Part shown: one piece after another, positions 46,926-56,164 of the stretch
How positions within the stretch are numbered: position 1 is the first letter of the stretch
How the letters are laid out: the number at the start of each line of letters is the position of its first letter
NCBI GenBank assembly: GCA_030550455.1
Contig: JAUQPH010000004.1
Location: forward strand, 113,778-177,777
Length of the DNA: 64,000 bases
DNA from: Thermoproteota archaeon
Lineage (GTDB): Archaea > Thermoproteota > Thermoprotei_A > Sulfolobales > NBVN01
Direction of reading: 5' to 3'
Notes under the pieces: model-generated
Database searches by the model: none
Told to the model about the DNA's origin: nothing
The model's input: the letters and a program-made list of their open reading frames with translations, nothing else
Program-made: the position numbers and the translations under genes

Positions 46926-48181
46926 TGTCTACCACCGATGACATCTCTTCCGAAGCAAGCGCAGCAGAACTTCATTCCAAACCTTGACGCAGCACCCTCA
47001 ATGTCGCTATCTTTAAGCCACGAGACGCTATCTACATCTAGGTACTTCTCGATTACTGAGCTGTCCAGATGTGCTGAGATCAGGGAAGTAGGGTCTAGCT
47101 TAATGACTCCGTAGGGGCATGTTCCGACTAGCTTTGGTGAAGCTAAGAGCAAGTGTAGCTCTCTAGCACCAACCCTATACCTAAGGACTTGAGCAACCGT
47201 CTTGAGGGTCGAACCCGTGACCATGCTGTCGTCTACTACAGCAACTCTCTTTCCTCTAAATACGCTCTTTACCGGATTGAGCTTTAAGTGTATCGAGATC
47301 AGCTTCTCTCGAATACCTTCTTTAAGCATAGAGCGGCTTCTCTGCGCTGTGCCTACGAAGCCTATCTCGTAGGGAGCTCTAACGACTTCAGAAAGCCCTA
47401 GTGCGTACGGTAGTGCTGTCTCGGGAACACCTGTGACTACGTCTACCGCACTGTTTAAGTACTTTCCTAGTTCTCTCCCGAGGTACTTCCTGAACTCGTA
47501 GACGCTTACACCATCGACGGTAGAGTCGTGTCTTGCTATGTAGAGTAGCTCGAAGAGGCACAGTCTACACTTAGGTGACTCCCCGGACTTGAACAGTCTT
47601 ACCTGCTTTCTATTTATGTAGACACCTTCGCCAGGCGATAGATGCTTTCGGATGTCAGCATCTAGTACCTCTACTGCTGAAGTCTCGGAGGATGCGACAA
47701 CCATGTCGAAGCCGTACCCACCGATAGAGTAGGGGGTGAGGCCGGCACTAGACCTCCATACTACTAGCTCACCCCTAGACGTTAGGGTAGTGAAAGACGG
47801 TACCTCTTCTTCAGTAAACACACTTAACTGCTTCGATAGACTGAGGTGGGGTTTGTCGCTTCCGAGAGCTCTCTCTACTGCCTCCGCTAGCTCAGCTAGG
47901 TGCTTGCTCGACCTGTCCGAAACGGTTATAGAGAATCTTCCCTCTACGGTGTAGTTGCTCAGTTGCCTATCGTCTAACCAGGCAGCTACAACTAGCTCAC
48001 TATTCTCTAGACCTCCCACACTCGATTCACTGTCTCCACAAGTAACACTATCACTACGCCTCCAACATACTAGCTTAGTAGTGCCTCCTCTATGAGCTAG
48101 AGCGGCTAGACCGTAGTTAACGAAGTAGAGTAAGTCCCAGCCGGGCTCGAATGCTAGTATCGACAGGATACCCCCCATCAT
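46922..48181 (-). CDS. PurF paralogue without the glutaminase nucleophile
   Basis: About 419 residues from ATG 48181 (48178 is also ATG; more upstream codons overlap purC). The N-terminus reads MGGILSI, where true PurF has MCGIFGI, so the catalytic Cys is Gly. ALAHRGG, VVASSETSAVEVLD and the PRPP loop VAVVDDSMVTGST are retained, as are C-terminal Cys (FCCACFGRD). It should not hydrolyse glutamine. It may use ammonia, or act as a PRPP-sensing or structural partner of the PurF at 39231. It sits between purC and purD, overlapping purD by 4 bases. Confidence 0.85.
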   Translation of the reverse strand: MMGGILSILAFEPGWDLLYFVNYGLAALAHRGGTTKLVCWRRSDSVTCGDSESSVGGLENSELVVAAWLDDRQLSNYTVEGRFSITVSDRSSKHLAELAEAVERALGSDKPHLSLSKQLSVFTEEEVPSFTTLTSRGELVVWRSSAGLTPYSIGGYGFDMVVASSETSAVEVLDADIRKHLSPGEGVYINRKQVRLFKSGESPKCRLCLFELLYIARHDSTVDGVSVYEFRKYLGRELGKYLNSAVDVVTGVPETALPYALGLSEVVRAPYEIGFVGTAQRSRSMLKEGIREKLISIHLKLNPVKSVFRGKRVAVVDDSMVTGSTLKTVAQVLRYRVGARELHLLLASPKLVGTCPYGVIKLDPTSLISAHLDSSVIEKYLDVDSVSWLKDSDIEGAASRFGMKFCCACFGRDVIGGRQ

Positions 48182-48183
48182 TA

Positions 48184-48927
48184 CTACCCGAATATCTTGG
48201 TTGAGAGTACTACTTCCCATCGGAGACCGAGCCTGGTGGCTAGCTCTTGGTAGGCCTTAAGTAGCAAGTCTGTGTTTTTAGTCTTTCTAAATACCTCCTT
48301 ATCGAGGTGCCTCCCATTCTCGTCTAACACTCTAAATGTGTCTCCAGACACCTCGTCTGCTAGAAGGAGCTCTCCACTCGAGTTAAACCCGTACTCAAGC
48401 TTTATGTCTACTAGCTTAAGTCCAGCAGACCTAAAGTGCTTACTCAAGACGTGGTTAACTAGTATAGATAGCTCGATGATCCTACTCAACTCTCTAGAGG
48501 TTAATATGTTAGTCCTGAGTATATCTTCTGGGAGTATTAGAGGGTCGTGGAGTGAGTCGTCTTTATAGTGGAACTCTACGAGTGGAGGTACGAGAGGATC
48601 TAGCTCACCGTAGAGAGGCATTCTCTTGAGGAGTGAGCCGTAGGAGTAGTTTCTAACAATTACTTCTACTGGAACCATCTTGAGCTTCTTAGCAGTTATA
48701 CTCCTAAGACCATCGTATTCAACGAAGTGAGTACTTATCCCAGAATCTTCGAGAACCCTAAATAGGTGAGCAGAAACCAATGCGCACAAAACACCCTTAC
48801 CAGGCACTAGAGCCTTGTAAGCTCCATCACCAGCTGTAACTTCGTCCTTAAACTCCATGACTATCTCTTCAGAGCTTTTAACGTAAACACGTTTACTTTT
48901 TCCATCATACACGTGTTGCGAAGTCAT
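48184..48927 (-). CDS. purC: SAICAR synthetase
   Basis: 247 residues, complete. YDGKSKRVY, FKDEVTAGDG, VEVIVRNYSYGSLLKR and LADEVSGDTFRV are family signatures. It joins CAIR and aspartate. It is the first gene of the minus-strand purine operon, with its promoter in the 133-base gap shared with the divergent purP. Confidence 0.95.
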   Translation of the reverse strand: MTSQHVYDGKSKRVYVKSSEEIVMEFKDEVTAGDGAYKALVPGKGVLCALVSAHLFRVLEDSGISTHFVEYDGLRSITAKKLKMVPVEVIVRNYSYGSLLKRMPLYGELDPLVPPLVEFHYKDDSLHDPLILPEDILRTNILTSRELSRIIELSILVNHVLSKHFRSAGLKLVDIKLEYGFNSSGELLLADEVSGDTFRVLDENGRHLDKEVFRKTKNTDLLLKAYQELATRLGLRWEVVLSTKIFG

Positions 48928-49060
48928 TTTAAACCCAATTGCACGTATTTAAGTTAAATATATAAGCACGTCTCTCAAGGTTTAAACATGAAATATTAAC
49001 AGAAATACGTTAATTAATTTGTTTTCAGCGTGTTTTTAACTTAGACATGTATAAAGTCTT
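48928..49060. promoter_or_regulatory. Divergent purC / purP promoter region
   Basis: AT-rich 133 bases. Toward purP, TGTTTTTAACTTA lies about 25-30 bases before ATG 49061, fitting a leaderless TATA promoter. Toward purC, a TTATATATTTAACTTAAATA stretch lies about 30-50 bases upstream of ATG 48927. Shared AT-rich repeats could also bind a common regulator. No operator was identified. Confidence 0.55.
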
Positions 49061-50137
49061 ATGGGGTGTAGTGTGGTATCCGAGCTGTTAGAGGGGTACG
49101 ACCTCGATAGGCTTACGATAGCTACTCTCGCTAGTCACAGCTCTCTCCAGATAGCCCATGGAGCTAAGAAGGAGGGGTTTAGTACTCTATTGGTAGTGAC
49201 AGAGGATAGAGTAGGGTTTTATGGACAGTTTAAACATCTCGTAGACTACTTCATAGTGGTTAGAAGGTGGAGTGACCTATGTTCTCGAGAGGTTGTTGAA
49301 GAACTCCGAAGTCGTAACTCGGTCTTCGTTCCCCACGGCTCTTTCGTTGAATACGTCGGTATGGACTGTGCTACCGGTCTCAGTGTGCCGATCTTCGGGT
49401 TGAGGAGTTTGTTTCCGATTGAGGCAGACCAGCACGCTAAAATGGAGCTTCTGAGGAGCGCCGAGATTCCAACACCCACTACCTACTCACTAGATAGTGA
49501 AATAGATGGGCTAGCGATAGTTAAGCTCCCCGGGGCTAAGGGCGGGAGGGGCTACTTTATAGCCAGTTCGCGCCAGGAGATCGCCGAAAGACTGAGAGCC
49601 TTAGTCGATAGAGGGTTAGTTAGTGACGTAAGTAAGGTGATCATTCAGGAGTACTTGGTAGGAGTAACAGCCTACTTCCACTACTTCTATAGCCCGGTAC
49701 TAGAGAGGCTTGAGATAACTGGTGCGGACATAAGGTATGAGTCAGACGTAGACAGCTTAAGGAGGATCCCCATAGAAAAGCTTAAGGAAATCGGGGTAGA
49801 GCCTACTTTTACGGTAGTTGGAAACATACCGGTTGTACTAAGAGAGAGCCTACTACCCGCTGTCTACAGTTACGGTGAGAAGTTCGTGAATAAGACGAAA
49901 GAGGTCCTACCTCCCGGAGTCGTGGGTCCATTCTGCCTAGAGGGTGTAGTAGATAGAGATGCGAACATAAAGATATTCGAGTTCTCCGGTAGAATAGTAG
50001 CTGGAACAAACCTCTACGTGAACGGAAGCCCCTATACGTACCTCTACTGGGACGAACCCATGAGCGTCGGCAGGAGGATCGCTAGAGAAATAAGGCTCGC
50101 AGTCGAAAAAAACCGCTTAAGTAGTGTAATCACTTAG
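49061..50137 (+). CDS. purP: FAICAR synthetase PurP (formate-dependent)
   Basis: 358 residues. N-terminal DUF1246 part (TIATLASHSSLQIAHGAKKEG), ATP-grasp core (IVKLPGAKGGRGYFIA), and the canonical metal-binding segment CLEGVV...IFEFSGRIVAGTNLY. It formylates AICAR with formate and ATP, the archaeal replacement for the PurH transformylase. Transcribed away from purC from a shared promoter region. The catalytic residues are intact, unlike in the paralogue at 37109. Confidence 0.92.
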   Translation: MGCSVVSELLEGYDLDRLTIATLASHSSLQIAHGAKKEGFSTLLVVTEDRVGFYGQFKHLVDYFIVVRRWSDLCSREVVEELRSRNSVFVPHGSFVEYVGMDCATGLSVPIFGLRSLFPIEADQHAKMELLRSAEIPTPTTYSLDSEIDGLAIVKLPGAKGGRGYFIASSRQEIAERLRALVDRGLVSDVSKVIIQEYLVGVTAYFHYFYSPVLERLEITGADIRYESDVDSLRRIPIEKLKEIGVEPTFTVVGNIPVVLRESLLPAVYSYGEKFVNKTKEVLPPGVVGPFCLEGVVDRDANIKIFEFSGRIVAGTNLYVNGSPYTYLYWDEPMSVGRRIAREIRLAVEKNRLSSVIT

Positions 50138-50193
50138 ACAGCCGCAGTAACCTAGCTTATTACCTCAGTACCTAGCTAAAATAGGTGTAGTGT

Positions 50194-50499
50194 TTGGATG
50201 AAATGCTTAAAGCACAGCTTAAGCTGAGCCTCGAGGTACTCTCTAGTACTCTAACGTTTCTAGCTTCTCCCCACATGGCTGAAACGATCAGGCGGTTCTG
50301 TCAAGACAAAGACTTCTACGAAACACTAAAGAAGGTTACTAGTGCCGTACAAGCAGTAGAATACAGTTGCTACGGGGTGCCGAAAGCCGAGATGGTGAAA
50401 AAATTAGTTAGTGAAGTAAAGAAGTGCTCTGACTTAGAATGCGTTAGAAAAGTTGTGGAAGAATACGAAGAGATACTTGGCATATCGCACACACAGTGA
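50194..50499 (+). CDS. Small helical protein of unknown function
   Basis: 101 residues, four Cys, mostly amphipathic helices, no signal peptide. TTG start at 50194, 56 bases after the purP stop, so possibly co-transcribed. The spacing Cys-Cys-Cys-Cys (FCQ, SCYG, KCSD, ECVR) does not form a known zinc motif. Not recognised. Confidence 0.6.
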   Translation: MDEMLKAQLKLSLEVLSSTLTFLASPHMAETIRRFCQDKDFYETLKKVTSAVQAVEYSCYGVPKAEMVKKLVSEVKKCSDLECVRKVVEEYEEILGISHTQ

Positions 50500-50524
50500 T
50501 GTAGTAAGCTAAAGACGAGAGTAG

Positions 50525-52150
50525 CTACCTCATAAAGGGTACTACTCCGATTATCTCAATTCCAACGGTGATATCGGCATCGTTTATGTAATACGAGCCA
50601 CTCTTCTCGAAATAGTACGGATCCTGAATAGCTACTACAATCCAGTACTTACCAGACGAGGGTATTGGTATGTATACTGATTGAGATACTTTAGTGAAGT
50701 ACTTACTTCTATCAGTGTTCGTTACTAGAGTTTGGTGATAGTTGCAGATCTCTTGGTACCTATACTCTCGAATGATGTATTCGTTACCCTTCTCGTCTAC
50801 GAGTAAGATCCTCATCACCCAGTCCGTCCTGTCTATGTCGTTTAGTTGGCTTTCATCAGGGTATGAGTTATCATGAAATATCAGGTTAAGATATAGTGTT
50901 ACCCCTGCGTATTTACTACCATCAATCGAGCCGTCGGGGTAGCCGAGTTCGTATCCTACTCTAAGTAGCACAAGCTTGAGAGGTTCTGTAGAGTAATCAG
51001 ACAAGTCATCTGTATCGTTTATTGCCGATACACTACCATAGTGAGCGTCTTCAGATATGAATATGATGTCTACGACTCCGTTACCATCTATATCTCCGAG
51101 GAATAAGTACGGCTCATAGCTTACGCTCTGCCCTTGACCTGATGGAGCTCTCTGGTAATATCCTAGATAACTAGCGACACCATCGATATACACACTCCAC
51201 TTGAGTACGGTACCGTAGTACCATACTCCAACAGCACTTGCGATATTGTCGCAGACTCCAGGTGTTGAAGACGAGCATGCTATAACATTTCCGCTTTCAT
51301 CGAATACCCTTATTGTACCTGTGAAATTGTGTATCTTCACTCTAAATCCTTGCTCAGTTAGCGGCAGTACTTCCTTGCTAGTACAGAGCTTTTCTTGACC
51401 AGTCATTTTTGGCCCAGACAACAATATCGAGAACCTAGGTGGCGCTGTCGAGTTGGTTAATTGCTCCTTTAACCAGCTTGGGTCATAGCCGACAACGAGA
51501 ACTCCGAATGGCACTCTATTATCTTTTGTACCCTTACACGCGGTAGTCACGTACTCGTTGAAGTACTCGTCTTCCCTGCCTCGCGGCAATATTAGAACGG
51601 TTTTTCCTGTAATTCCCCTCTTGCCGCTACCTCCAGGATAGGGCTTAGCTATGAGTTCTGGGTCGATATCGAACTCCTTACCTAAATCGTTTAGGTTTCT
51701 GAAAGAAAAGACTATAGGTATTATAACTGTCGCCTCACTTGGTGGAGCCTCGAATTCGATCTTTTCTGGAAACACGAGAACTCCCGACTTCGTTATAGCG
51801 ACAAGCAGGTTGCCCCGACCTACGTGGTGCGAGCACTCGGCATCTACTCCCAGGCTTTCGCACGGGTCCCCGCTGGAGAGCTTAATGACTCTAACAGCAT
51901 CATCTAAGACTACTAAGTACTCTAGCTCTACGGGTTTACTACCGAGGTTCTTGAGTCGGATGACTTCCCCGAGGACTACTGCCGCAAGTCTAGTTACCTC
52001 GTGCTGGTGTACGTAGTCTAATATCCTGTCCAGTCCAGCTACAGAAGTAGATGCCCTCCTTTGTGATAGTATGAAAATAGAGGTAAAGGTAGATAGAGCT
52101 ACTGCCGCTATTAGTGTAACTGCTAGTAGAGTAGATATAGCTCTCCTCAT
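50525..52150 (-). CDS. Type IV pilin-like surface protein 1
   Basis: 541 residues. Class III (prepilin) signal: MRRA then a hydrophobic helix ISTLLAVTLIAAVALSTF. The long beta-rich ectodomain ends in a region shared with the two upstream genes: FHDN, YIPIPSSG, AIQDPYY and DADITVGIEIIG. Last of four pilin-like genes in one run, overlapping its neighbour by 4 bases. Far larger than usual pilins (100-200 residues). Confidence 0.75.
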   Translation of the reverse strand: MRRAISTLLAVTLIAAVALSTFTSIFILSQRRASTSVAGLDRILDYVHQHEVTRLAAVVLGEVIRLKNLGSKPVELEYLVVLDDAVRVIKLSSGDPCESLGVDAECSHHVGRGNLLVAITKSGVLVFPEKIEFEAPPSEATVIIPIVFSFRNLNDLGKEFDIDPELIAKPYPGGSGKRGITGKTVLILPRGREDEYFNEYVTTACKGTKDNRVPFGVLVVGYDPSWLKEQLTNSTAPPRFSILLSGPKMTGQEKLCTSKEVLPLTEQGFRVKIHNFTGTIRVFDESGNVIACSSSTPGVCDNIASAVGVWYYGTVLKWSVYIDGVASYLGYYQRAPSGQGQSVSYEPYLFLGDIDGNGVVDIIFISEDAHYGSVSAINDTDDLSDYSTEPLKLVLLRVGYELGYPDGSIDGSKYAGVTLYLNLIFHDNSYPDESQLNDIDRTDWVMRILLVDEKGNEYIIREYRYQEICNYHQTLVTNTDRSKYFTKVSQSVYIPIPSSGKYWIVVAIQDPYYFEKSGSYYINDADITVGIEIIGVVPFMR

Positions 52151-53679
52151 ATTCTAACACCCAAGACTAAACCCAAATACTCTATGCCTAAAACGATGTC
52201 CGCATCGTTTCTCGTTTCCTCCCGACCGTAAGGGTCGAATATGTCTATAGCAATATACAGGTTCTTATACCCTATCTCAGCTGGTGAAGGAATGTAGAGA
52301 AGGAAATCCTTAACTATATACGAGAAAGTCATAGGTTTGACAGTTCTATAGCGACATAGCTCAAAATAGCTTAAGCTTACTGAGTACACGTAGCTCGATT
52401 TCTCTGGGTCATACAGACCTACTACAAGAACTATTCGGTTGTCATTATCCGTTATGTCGTCTGCGGAATTATCCCAGAAAACAAACCTCATACTTATTAC
52501 TGCTGTAGCGTACTTCGTGTTATTAACTGGAGTATCCGTAAGAATAAGCCTAATAGGTCTCGTCGTACTATCAACAGCAGTTACCGTAGTTCTAGTTGAT
52601 GTCGTAATTACGTCATTTACTTGCGAGCTACTTCCAGTTGTAAAATCTTGTGTTACAAAGAAGAACTCTGGGTAGCCATTCTCGTCTAAGTCTCCCGTTA
52701 TGTAGTACGGGTCTAGGTCAACATTCGCGCTAGGAGATGTAGATGAAGCGACGTACACCGAGACTCTTCCTGCTGTACCGGAGACTTCGGCCCAGCACTG
52801 CTTCCCAGTATTTACTAAGCATGGGAATATCCCAGGGGACGCTAGTGGTGAACCACTTACTTCTACTTTATCTCCACTCACTATAGAGAGGTTCTCTATC
52901 TTTATTCTAAACCTTAGTGAACCAGCTTTCGAGAGGTTTAGGTCGCAGGTGCTACCAACAGTTAACCAGCTATTAGACCTTCTACCGTATGCTCCATAAC
53001 CTACTAATAGAATGTTCCAAGCGCTTGGGTCGGCCGGGGACCTCAGGGCTATAACTAGTGAGGCGTTAGCCTTGATGCTCACCCTAACATTAGACATGCT
53101 GCATGCTTCTAGTTTCGCAAGAGCTGTTGACGAGTTCATCCTTAATAGGTCTATACTCTCTATGTACTGCTCTACGGAACTCACTACCTCCGGAGTAAAT
53201 AGGACTTTCTGAGGAACAGCTCGAGGGATTAGATAAGGCACAGTAAGCTTCGGATCTCTTACGAAGATCTTACCGTCAGATGAAACTATTCCAACAAGTA
53301 TTAATCCGTCTCGGCAATTAAGCGTGGACATTTCGCCGGGCTGCATCGTTGTCTTAGTAGTGAAGCATGCGGAGTCTATACCAACTTTAGATAAAGTTAT
53401 GGACTCAGTGCGCACATCGCGAAGTACTAAATACTCTATTACAACAGTTGAGCTACCGGTATTTAGAACGTAATAGCCACCTACCATAGGGCCTATAACA
53501 ACTTTGTTACTCAAGTATTCGTCTAAAACCCTCAGGACAGGATCTGGAGATACTGTAGGTGGCTTCAGCATGTTCGTGTAAGCGTAGAGAGCTACTGCCG
53601 TTATTATCGCAACAGCTAGTGCTGCACTTACGACACCACCTACACCCCGCCTAAAGCGCTGGTCGAGACCGAGCCTCAT
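52147..53679 (-). CDS. Type IV pilin-like surface protein 2
   Basis: 510 residues. Basic N-terminus RFRRG followed by a hydrophobic helix VGGVVSAALAVAIITAVALY, a prepilin-peptidase type signal. C-terminal region homologous to proteins 1 and 3 (FWDNSAD, LYIPSPAE, FDPYGRE, DADIVLGIEYLG). Start overlaps the previous context by only a few bases; 8 bases separate it from gene 3. Confidence 0.75.
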   Translation of the reverse strand: MRLGLDQRFRRGVGGVVSAALAVAIITAVALYAYTNMLKPPTVSPDPVLRVLDEYLSNKVVIGPMVGGYYVLNTGSSTVVIEYLVLRDVRTESITLSKVGIDSACFTTKTTMQPGEMSTLNCRDGLILVGIVSSDGKIFVRDPKLTVPYLIPRAVPQKVLFTPEVVSSVEQYIESIDLLRMNSSTALAKLEACSMSNVRVSIKANASLVIALRSPADPSAWNILLVGYGAYGRRSNSWLTVGSTCDLNLSKAGSLRFRIKIENLSIVSGDKVEVSGSPLASPGIFPCLVNTGKQCWAEVSGTAGRVSVYVASSTSPSANVDLDPYYITGDLDENGYPEFFFVTQDFTTGSSSQVNDVITTSTRTTVTAVDSTTRPIRLILTDTPVNNTKYATAVISMRFVFWDNSADDITDNDNRIVLVVGLYDPEKSSYVYSVSLSYFELCRYRTVKPMTFSYIVKDFLLYIPSPAEIGYKNLYIAIDIFDPYGREETRNDADIVLGIEYLGLVLGVRI

Positions 53680-53687
53680 CGTTTCAC

Positions 53688-55328
53688 CTACTCGTAAAGG
53701 AGTATCGTCAAGGACTCTATATAGATTGTTATGTCTACATCATCATAGGTGTTGTTGTTGAGGTAAGGGTCTTGAATGATTATGAAGACGAAGTAGTTCT
53801 TTATTCCGACGCTGTCTTTCGAGGGAATAGGTATGAAGACTAAAGAGCTTTGAGCCTGAGCAGTCGATGGGTAAGTGTCCTCGTAGCGTGTGAGCTCTCG
53901 AAAAGTGAAGCTTCTATACGAAACAACCCTGTTTTCGTCATCAATTATTCCGAGGATTATTATAGGTCGGTCCACAGTCACTCCAGCGAAGTCGTTTCCC
54001 TCGTTATCGTGGAACCTGTAGTTTAGCAGTAGTAGAACAGCCTTAGTGTTATTGTTGCTAATTTCCATTCTCTTATAGACTAACGCCAGAGGTAGTTGAG
54101 AGAAGTCCTGGAGAGGTGTAGAACCTGGGCGGTCGTTCGGCGAACTCGCCAACCCATATACGGCGTCTATGGTAGTAAACAGTAGGGACGCTCTCCCAGG
54201 TTCACCAACAGTGTTCATAAAGAGGATGTACGGGTAGTAGCTTGTGTACCTGTATGAATTTGTTTCAAAGCAGTAGACTTCTACTCTATCTGCTATACCT
54301 ATCATACTTATTTTCCCTCTGCCTGATCCACCAATAAACGTGTATTCACCCACGTCTTGGTCAGGCTTAACTATCCACACCCCACTTCCGAACCTACTCG
54401 TATCCCCAGCGATGCGGATAATGCCCTCTCTTGCGGTACTCCTAAACCCATAGATCTTCACTCTAGTAGCAGGAAGGTTCGTGCAGAAAGTGTTTCGGTT
54501 TCCGTTTAATGTGATGGTCATACTTGTGTCGCTTGTGATGAGTAGTACGTACTTAGAGGGATCTCGGGGGTCGTATCCTAGAAATACATTTCTCACTTCA
54601 ACATCAGACATCGATATTTCAACAGAGCTCAGTATTCTTTGGCTGACCCATCTACCGGAGGCGGTTCTAATACCTTCTAGGAGTGAGTTGAAGCTGTCGA
54701 GTAGTTCAAGCCTCGAGGGATTAAAGCTGTTATCTGGTTTAGCTAGCACAAAACCAGAGCCACCCAACATGCTCTCAATATCCCATATGTTATCGAACCT
54801 CTCGACTGGTATTATCTGATGGGCCTTAGGTGGTAGAACGCGGACTTCCTCGCCTACTGGACTAAGCTCACTTATTAGAGTTGTATTGTAGAGCTTAGCA
54901 GAGTACACGCGGGGTTCTGTTGTAACTACATAGACGCTACCTATACGTACTCTAGAGCAATGAACACTCCCGAGAAGTGTGCTTACGTACTGGTAGGTAC
55001 CAGGTCTTAAGACTTCCCTAGAATTTAATAGCCTCAGTATAACTCTATCATTATCACAGGTGGATAAGGCATAAACTCCCTCGATTTCTACTTCCTTACC
55101 GCCTCTATTATTAATTATGACGTGTAGAGCGTCAGTACTTATTACTGCTATAGCATCGACTTCAACGTATCTCGCTCTATCTTCTACTTCTATGTAGCTA
55201 AATGCCTTAAGTTCTTGTCTTGCTTTATTTGAGTAAGTATAGAAGAAAAGTGTTGGAATACTTAAGGCAATCGCAGTGAGTGTTAAAATGATTACGAGCA
55301 GATTCGCTATACCAGTCTTCAGCTTCAG
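53688..55328 (-). CDS. Type IV pilin-like surface protein 3, apparently starting at CTG
   Basis: 546 residues when begun at CTG 55326-55328, close to its siblings (541 and 510). The signal is KLKTG followed by a hydrophobic helix IANLLVIILTLTAIALS. The nearest canonical start, GTG 54908, lies 140 residues further in and would lose the signal. The CTG overlaps the previous gene's TGA as CTGA, just like ATGA overlaps in the rest of the window, and GAGGTGA lies 7 bases before it. The frame upstream is closed by a TGA five codons back. C-terminal FHDN, FIPIPSKD, IQDPY and DVDITI match genes 1 and 2. Confidence 0.75.
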   Translation of the reverse strand: MKLKTGIANLLVIILTLTAIALSIPTLFFYTYSNKARQELKAFSYIEVEDRARYVEVDAIAVISTDALHVIINNRGGKEVEIEGVYALSTCDNDRVILRLLNSREVLRPGTYQYVSTLLGSVHCSRVRIGSVYVVTTEPRVYSAKLYNTTLISELSPVGEEVRVLPPKAHQIIPVERFDNIWDIESMLGGSGFVLAKPDNSFNPSRLELLDSFNSLLEGIRTASGRWVSQRILSSVEISMSDVEVRNVFLGYDPRDPSKYVLLITSDTSMTITLNGNRNTFCTNLPATRVKIYGFRSTAREGIIRIAGDTSRFGSGVWIVKPDQDVGEYTFIGGSGRGKISMIGIADRVEVYCFETNSYRYTSYYPYILFMNTVGEPGRASLLFTTIDAVYGLASSPNDRPGSTPLQDFSQLPLALVYKRMEISNNNTKAVLLLLNYRFHDNEGNDFAGVTVDRPIIILGIIDDENRVVSYRSFTFRELTRYEDTYPSTAQAQSSLVFIPIPSKDSVGIKNYFVFIIIQDPYLNNNTYDDVDITIYIESLTILLYE

Positions 55329-55975
55329 CTTAAGCTCACCTCATAAATTCGCACTACGTATATTCTCCCATCGTGCTCTATCCCTAGATAAACTCTAGCA
55401 GTTTCTGGAGCGAGCCCACCAAGTTCAACTCTGATTATCGTATTCTGCGTTCTATAGCCCGCTGCTGGATTTGGGTAAGGTATTTTTATTAGTCCTACTT
55501 GCTGAGGTATTTGCCGCTTTAAAAAGTCGTAGAGAGGTATTAGACCGTCTTTAGTCCAAACTAAGACTTCTTTAGACGAGACGTACTTATCATAGTAGGA
55601 GCAGCTAGATACGCAATCGCCGTCGCCCCCATCGCAGACAATCCCGTTAGTGTCACGGGGTTCTACGTAGACGTATATACTACCACAGTTAAGGAAGCTG
55701 TTACCGACACTCAACATAAGAAGAAAGTTTCTCGGAGTTCCATCGAGTCTACGGAGCAGTAGCCAAATTGATCTGCTCGTGCTGTCGTAGGCAATTAGCC
55801 TCACTACTTGGTTGGCTGCTTCGTAGTTGACTAAGTTCGCTAGTTCTACTTGTTGAGTATATGACGAAGTAAAGCTTGAGAAATATGCTAGGATCGACAT
55901 ACCTATTACTAATGCGGCACTAGCCATTAGCACTTCGGTGAGAACGGTACTCTGCGCTCTCTTTATACGTTCCAC
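55325..55975 (-). CDS. Type IV pilin-like protein 4 (smaller)
   Basis: 216 residues. MERIKRAQSTVLTEVLMASA gives a basic segment, Ala/Gln at the cleavage site and a hydrophobic helix. It contains a Cys-rich loop (VCDGGDGDCVSSCSYYD) that may form disulphides. First gene of the pilin-like run. Probably a minor pilin or tip/initiating subunit by analogy. Confidence 0.7.
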   Translation of the reverse strand: MERIKRAQSTVLTEVLMASAALVIGMSILAYFSSFTSSYTQQVELANLVNYEAANQVVRLIAYDSTSRSIWLLLRRLDGTPRNFLLMLSVGNSFLNCGSIYVYVEPRDTNGIVCDGGDGDCVSSCSYYDKYVSSKEVLVWTKDGLIPLYDFLKRQIPQQVGLIKIPYPNPAAGYRTQNTIIRVELGGLAPETARVYLGIEHDGRIYVVRIYEVSLS

Positions 55976-56164
55976 CCCACCTAGAAATACATTCTACTTT
56001 TATAAACGCTTATTACATTCGCCCATTAAAATAGTAAAAGCGAAAGTAAAAGCTCTCATCAAGTTCGTGGTGAGGACCCCCCATGGGGAAATTCCACGCA
56101 AGAGACGAATCTGGGAATTAAATAATCACGTTAAGTGGTCAACTAACAAGTCCATACTACTTAC

